Assembly (NCBI GenBank): GCA_900548125.1
Contig: URJN01000070.1
Span: 1 to 9,244 of the forward strand
DNA from: an uncultured Eubacteriales bacterium
Lineage (GTDB): Bacteria > Bacillota > Clostridia > Christensenellales > Aristaeellaceae
Direction of reading: 5' to 3'
Length of the DNA stretch: 9,244 nt
The stretch's first letter is position 1. Every line of letters starts with the position of its first letter. Shown here piece after piece: positions 6,387 through 9,244 of this stretch. The translations under genes were made by a program, and so were the position numbers. The notes beneath the pieces were generated by a model. It worked only from the letters and a program-made list of their open reading frames with translations, was not told the DNA's origin and did no database searches.

Positions 6387-6403
6387 CCCCCCCAAAAAAG
6401 AGG
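6387..6403 (+). promoter_or_regulatory. Homopolymer tract and ribosome binding site of nrdG
   Basis: Seven C (6387-6393) and six A (6394-6399) run into AGAGG (6399-6403), which lies 6 nt before the nrdG ATG at 6410. The site fixes the nrdG start. The homopolymers could be prone to slippage, but they lie outside the coding region. Confidence 0.5.
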
Positions 6404-6409
6404 TAAACT

Positions 6410-6916
6410 ATGCAGATTCGTTTGGCTGGAATGGAACCGGAGTCCATCGTCGATGGCCCGGGATATCGGTTTGCGGTGTTCGTTCAGGGCTGCCCGCATC
6501 ATTGCCCCGGATGCCATAACCCGCAGACACATGACTTTAACGGCGGGCATATGGCGGATACCGACGATATCATCGCGTATCTGGGGAAAAACCCGCTTGT
6601 GCGCGGCGTGACGCTCTCCGGTGGTGAGCCGATGATGCAGCCCGAACCGCTTCGCCTGATTGCGCAGGCGGCGAAGGAGCGGGGGATGAACGTCTGGTGC
6701 TATACGGGGTTTACGCTCGAAAAGCTGCTGGAGGAACGGCGCGAGGATCGTATGCGGCTGCTTGAGTGTGTCGATGTGCTGGTGGATGGTCCGTATCTGT
6801 CGCATGAACGCTCGCTGGATCTGCTCTATCGCGGCAGCAGGAATCAGCGGCTCATCGACATGCCCGCTGCGTTGAAGGCAGGACGTGCCGTTTTGTATAC
6901 ACCGCCTGAATGGTGA
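6410..6916 (+). CDS. nrdG: Anaerobic ribonucleotide reductase activating protein (radical SAM)
   Basis: NrdG activates NrdD: its [4Fe-4S] cluster cleaves S-adenosylmethionine, and the resulting radical abstracts hydrogen from the NrdD glycine. The 168-residue length is normal. The cluster motif C28-x3-C32-x2-C35 lies in GCPHHCPGCHN, preceded by the GPGYRFAVFVQG block typical of NrdG. SGGEP (residues 70-74) is the radical-SAM GGE motif that contacts the methionine part of SAM. The later DGPYL and YRGSRNQRLID segments are also family hallmarks. AGAGG lies 6 nt before the ATG, which fixes the start. The gene is separated from nrdD by a terminator and a palindromic element rather than overlapping it. 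It is followed after 19 nt by a peptidase gene, probably on the same message. No independent promoter is evident. Confidence 0.96.
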   Translation: MQIRLAGMEPESIVDGPGYRFAVFVQGCPHHCPGCHNPQTHDFNGGHMADTDDIIAYLGKNPLVRGVTLSGGEPMMQPEPLRLIAQAAKERGMNVWCYTGFTLEKLLEERREDRMRLLECVDVLVDGPYLSHERSLDLLYRGSRNQRLIDMPAALKAGRAVLYTPPEW

Positions 6917-6935
6917 CGCGAAAGGAGCTTACAGC

Positions 6936-7862
6936 ATGAAAAAGAGAATCGCCGGATGGATTGCGCTGCTGATGACGCTGATTTGCGTATCAGCACTGGC
7001 GGAGGGTAGCGACAACTGGCTTGCCGGTGTGCTTGGCGGCGCACGGAGCGGAGAGAAGCAGGAGGAACGCTATGTTGCGCTGCTTCAAATCGACGGCGAG
7101 CTTTCCGAAAATGATTATTTCTACGACCATATCGGAACGCTGGATGCGCTCGATGAGCTGGCGGACGATGAAAACAACGATGCGCTGGTGCTGTATCTGA
7201 ATACGCCCGGCGGAAACATGTATGAATCCGACGAGCTGTATCACGCGCTGATGATGTATCGCGAGAAAACGGGCAGACCGATTTACGGCTATATGGCGCA
7301 GGAATGCTGCTCGGGCGGCATGCTGGTTGCGATGGCGGCGAATGAGCTGTATGCGTCGCGGATGACTATCGCCGGAAACATCGGCGTATACATGACCGCC
7401 GTGAGCGATGCGGAACTGTACAAGAAGGTGGGCGTCGAGCTGGAATACATCGCGACGGGCGAAAACAAGGTGCCCGGCTATCCGGAATTGACGGATGAGC
7501 AGCGAGAAATCTATCGGGCGATGGTGGAGGAAAGCTTTGACTTCTTCAAGGAAGCCATTGCGTCCGCACGCGGTCTGAGCGAGGAACAGATGGCGTCGTT
7601 TACGGATGGGCGGCTGCTGACCGCGATTCAGGCGAAGGAGCTGGGGCTGATCGACGACGTGATGTATTACGACGAACTGGTCGATGCGCTTTCCGAAAAA
7701 TATCCGGATGACGAACTGAAAAACGTGACCCCGGACGGATACGCCGGCTATGCCGTCTCAAGCGGCAGTTCGCCGTCGCTGGACTGGCTTTCGGAGATCG
7801 AAAAGCTGATCGAAGAGAACCGGGATACAACCGGCGGAAGGCATGTTCTGCGCGGAAGGTGA
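6936..7862 (+). CDS. Secreted S49-family (SppA-like) serine peptidase
   Basis: This 308-residue protein resembles signal peptide peptidase A, which degrades cleaved signal peptides and other exported peptides with a Ser-Lys dyad. I chose the ATG at 6936 because AAAGGAG (6921-6927) lies 8 nt upstream and a signal peptide follows; an in-frame start further upstream would overlap the end of nrdG. Residues 1-22 form a signal peptide ending A20-L21-A22. ALVLYLNTPGG (83-93) is the substrate-strand motif. S126 in CCSGG is the expected nucleophile, and ASRMTIAGNIGV (140-151) matches the usual SppA continuation. K178 in GENKVPG aligns with the general-base lysine of bacterial SppA. GRLLTAIQAKELGLID (225-240) is the conserved C-terminal block. 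Unlike typical SppA it seems to be released after cleavage rather than membrane-anchored. It sits 19 nt after nrdG, probably co-transcribed, with no clear functional link. Confidence 0.88.
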   Translation: MKKRIAGWIALLMTLICVSALAEGSDNWLAGVLGGARSGEKQEERYVALLQIDGELSENDYFYDHIGTLDALDELADDENNDALVLYLNTPGGNMYESDELYHALMMYREKTGRPIYGYMAQECCSGGMLVAMAANELYASRMTIAGNIGVYMTAVSDAELYKKVGVELEYIATGENKVPGYPELTDEQREIYRAMVEESFDFFKEAIASARGLSEEQMASFTDGRLLTAIQAKELGLIDDVMYYDELVDALSEKYPDDELKNVTPDGYAGYAVSSGSSPSLDWLSEIEKLIEENRDTTGGRHVLRGR

Positions 7863-7882
7863 TTGACTTCCACAGGACAACG

Positions 7883-7990
7883 CGGGCTGAGCGTCGCCTG
7901 TTCGAGGAGAAGCCCGACCGAAAAGCCGAAGCATCGGAAAACGGGGCGGTCGGGAAAGACTGCGCCGATGCGCAAGCCGACAGCGCGGCA
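7883..7990 (+). ncRNA. Hairpin-rich segment after the peptidase gene, possible structured RNA
   Basis: Between the peptidase gene and its terminator, several perfect stems occur. CCCGACCG (7913-7920) pairs with CGGTCGGG (7947-7954) and encloses CCGA-AGCA-TCGG (7926-7937). TGCGC-CGAT-GCGCA follows (7961-7974). An alternative pairing is CGGGCT (7883-7888) with AGCCCG (7911-7916). I recognise no known riboswitch or RNA family. It may be a structured 3' untranslated region or a small RNA released from it. The same stretch is open in one frame (7859-8050, GTG start, 63 codons). That reading has no recognisable domain and ends inside the terminator, so I do not call it a gene. Confidence 0.35.
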
Positions 7991-8016
7991 ATCCTTAGAA
8001 AAAAACGAATCGAGCG

Positions 8017-8056
8017 ATTAACCCTATTCTTTGACGGGAAATGGGGTTGATTTTTT
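8017..8056 (+). terminator. Rho-independent terminator of the nrdG-peptidase transcript
   Basis: AACCCTATT (8020-8028) pairs with AATGGGGTT (8040-8048), one G-T pair included, with additional weak pairs outward. TTTTTT follows at 8051-8056. It lies about 155 bp after the peptidase stop codon and separates that transcript from the next promoter. Confidence 0.7.
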
Positions 8057-8075
8057 CATAAAAAGTGCAGAAACC

Positions 8076-8104
8076 TTGTTTTATTTGCATGAAACTGATA
8101 AAAT
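8076..8104 (+). promoter_or_regulatory. Promoter of the Tat-exported flavoprotein gene
   Basis: TTGTTT (8076-8081) and TAAAAT (8099-8104) are spaced by 17 bp. Transcription should begin near 8111. Confidence 0.7.
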
Positions 8105-8113
8105 GATATCAAA

Positions 8114-8130
8114 GGCGCACGTCATGCGCC
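8114..8130 (+). other. 5'-terminal mRNA stem-loop
   Basis: GGCGCA-CGTCA-TGCGCC is a perfect 6-bp stem with a 5-nt loop, placed within a few bases of the predicted transcript start. Stems in this position often protect mRNA from 5' decay. That role is inferred from position only. Confidence 0.5.
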
Positions 8131-8162
8131 GAAAACAGGGAAAAACACAGGAGGAACATACA

Positions 8163-9095
8163 ATGAACAAGGAAACTTCGCGTCGTGATTTTCTGAAACT
8201 GGCTGGAAAGGGCATGCTGGGTGCTGCTGCGTTGAGCACCGTTCCGGTGGTTATGCCTGCTGTTGCCGAGGGCGCTGAGGCTCCGGCGTGGCCGTGGGCG
8301 TACAAGAAGATGGACAAGGAAGCAGTCATGAAGCATGGCTATGAGTGCTTCTATTCCCACGGCGGCTGCTGCGCGGGTGCTGTGGCGGCTGTTGTTGAGC
8401 TGCTGGCTGAGGAATACGGCTATCCGTACAACCAGCTGAATGCGCGTATGTTCGCGGATGGCGCGGGCGGATACGGTGCTGCTACGCTGTGCGGCTCTCT
8501 GGGCGGCGCGTGCGCAGTTTTCGGTCTGTTCTGCGAGGCGAACGAGGCTCGCGAGCTGCGCGACCAGCTCTATGCGTGGTACAAGGATCACGCCTTCCCG
8601 ACCTATCAGCCGGAGATGGAGTCCATTACGACGGTTTCCGGCGCGATTGAGTGCGCGGTGTCCGTTGGCAACTACATGAAGGCGACCGGCTATGAGATGG
8701 GCGACGCGGGCCGCAAGGCGCGCTGCGCGGCGGTTACCGGCGAGACGGCTGCGAAGGCGGTTGAGCTGCTGAACATCCATTTCGGCTTTGAAGAAGCTCC
8801 GGCGGAGGAGCCGAAGGCTGAGGAAGCACTCGCCGAGAACGAGTATATCGGCACGGCAGAGAGCGCAATCGGCGGCGAAGTGAAGGTCAAGGTCACGATG
8901 GACGGCGACAAGATTGCGAAGATCGACGTGCTGAGCCACAACGAGACCGCGGGCATCTCTGATCCGGCGTTTGAGAAGATTCCTGCGGCGATCATCGAGG
9001 CGCAGAGCGCAGATGTGGACGTGGTTGCGGGCGCGACCAAGACCTCTGAGGCTCTGATTGCGGCTGTCAAGGACGCGCTGTCTCAGGTGAAGTAA
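8163..9095 (+). CDS. Tat-exported C_GCAxxG_C_C-type cysteine-rich protein with C-terminal FMN-binding domain
   Basis: This 310-residue protein is probably an extracytoplasmic redox carrier. Its N-terminus has a twin-arginine signal (SRRDFLKLAGKG, residues 6-17), a hydrophobic stretch and an A33-V34-A35 cleavage site. Residues about 45-205 form a cysteine-rich domain of the C_GCAxxG_C_C type (C62, C69-C70 in GGCCAG, C110 in TLCGS, C117, C124, C164, C188 in RCAAVTGE). It resembles, from memory, the region around the haem in split-Soret cytochrome c, but has no C-x-x-C-H haem motif. An acidic Ala/Pro/Glu linker (210-226) leads to an FMN-binding domain (about 228-309) with ETAGISDPAF and VDVVAGATKTS. 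T292 in AGAT is the candidate site for covalent FMN attachment by ApbE; the usual Ser/Thr two residues before this Ala is Ala here. AGGAGG (8149-8154) lies 8 nt before the ATG, and the upstream in-frame extension runs into the terminator, so 8163 is the start. Partner proteins are not in the window. Confidence 0.88.
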   Translation: MNKETSRRDFLKLAGKGMLGAAALSTVPVVMPAVAEGAEAPAWPWAYKKMDKEAVMKHGYECFYSHGGCCAGAVAAVVELLAEEYGYPYNQLNARMFADGAGGYGAATLCGSLGGACAVFGLFCEANEARELRDQLYAWYKDHAFPTYQPEMESITTVSGAIECAVSVGNYMKATGYEMGDAGRKARCAAVTGETAAKAVELLNIHFGFEEAPAEEPKAEEALAENEYIGTAESAIGGEVKVKVTMDGDKIAKIDVLSHNETAGISDPAFEKIPAAIIEAQSADVDVVAGATKTSEALIAAVKDALSQVK

Positions 9096-9111
9096 TTCAA
9101 CCCCCTGAATT

Positions 9112-9144
9112 AAAAAAAGGCACCGAAGAACGGTGCCTTTTTTT
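9112..9144. terminator. Bidirectional Rho-independent terminator
   Basis: Seven A, GGCACCG, the loop AAGAA, CGGTGCC and seven T form a near-perfect terminator that works on either strand. It lies 16 bp after the flavoprotein stop codon. Confidence 0.93.
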
Positions 9145-9190
9145 GTACGGAATTTTGGGCGAAAAACGGCAGGAAAAAGCGTGTCAAGAT

Positions 9191-9219
9191 TTGAAAAAAA
9201 CTGCGTAATTTGGTATACT
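9191..9219 (+). promoter_or_regulatory. Promoter for a gene beyond the window
   Basis: TTGAAA (9191-9196) and TATACT (9214-9219) have a 17-bp spacer. TG one base before the -10 gives an extended -10 element. A second TATAAT overlaps at 9219-9224. The window ends in GCAGGGA, which may be the start of a ribosome binding site. Confidence 0.7.
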
Positions 9220-9244
9220 ATAATAGTAAGAAAATGTGCAGGGA

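Noticed and set aside
6333..6611. 92-codon plus-strand frame starting in the palindromic element
   Set aside because: It begins inside the repeat and runs out of frame through nrdG. Its translation is a by-product of the repeat and of nrdG.
6140..6805. 221-codon minus-strand frame across nrdG and the palindromic element
   Set aside because: Antisense to nrdG, which has the full radical-SAM motifs. No domain or ribosome site was recognised.
7859..8050. 63-codon frame with a GTG start overlapping the peptidase stop codon
   Set aside because: No domain, only a weak AAGG ribosome site, highly charged low-information composition, and a stop inside the terminator stem. The stretch is better described as a hairpin-rich untranslated region.
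1..9244. CRISPR array, tRNA, rRNA, insertion sequence or toxin-antitoxin pair
   Set aside because: I saw no regularly spaced direct repeats, no tRNA- or rRNA-like sequence, and no transposase, integrase or small toxin-like gene pair on reading both strands.

Overview
The window looks like chromosome from an anaerobic Gram-positive-type bacterium of the Bacillota (Clostridia). The grounds are a class III (oxygen-sensitive) ribonucleotide reductase with its activase, a MalR-like LacI regulator beside a family 1 sugar-binding protein, strong AGGAGG-type ribosome binding sites, sigma-A-like promoters with 17-bp spacers, and a fairly high G+C content. A narrower placement (for example Christensenellales-like or Oscillospirales-like) would be a guess. 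I see no integrase, transposase, CRISPR array, tRNA, rRNA or phage gene.

Layout. (1) 35-1343, minus strand: a secreted sugar-binding protein gene with its terminator. (2) 1344-1754: a 411-bp divergent control region with one promoter each way and several inverted repeats. (3) 1755-2771, plus: a GTG-started LacI/MalR-type regulator, probable controller of the divergent transporter gene. (4) 2850-3557, plus: a membrane-anchored protein of unknown function with its own promoter and a strong terminator. (5) 3558-3830: promoter region of nrdD with a paired NrdR-box arrangement. (6) 3837-6152 nrdD and 6410-6916 nrdG, separated by a terminator and a 186-bp nested palindromic element. (7) 6936-7862: a secreted S49 (SppA-like) serine peptidase, tightly following nrdG. 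(8) 7863-8162: a hairpin-rich stretch, a terminator, then a promoter with a 5' stem-loop. (9) 8163-9095: a Tat-exported fusion of a cysteine-rich C_GCAxxG_C_C domain with an FMN-binding domain, closed by a bidirectional terminator. (10) 9191-9219: a promoter for a gene beyond the window.

How the parts work together. The regulator and binding protein form a sugar-uptake control module. NrdD and NrdG make deoxyribonucleotides without oxygen: NrdG uses S-adenosylmethionine and an iron-sulfur cluster to install the glycyl radical on NrdD, and NrdR probably represses the unit. The last gene probably encodes an extracytoplasmic redox carrier with covalent FMN. The unknown membrane protein and the peptidase have no evident link to these pathways.

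The points most worth a second look are the Tat-exported Cys-rich/FMN fusion, the nested palindromic element that separates nrdD from nrdG, the inverted repeats in the divergent control region, the shortened hinge of the LacI-type regulator, and the hairpin-rich segment after the peptidase gene. Nothing here is a clearly new multi-gene system.
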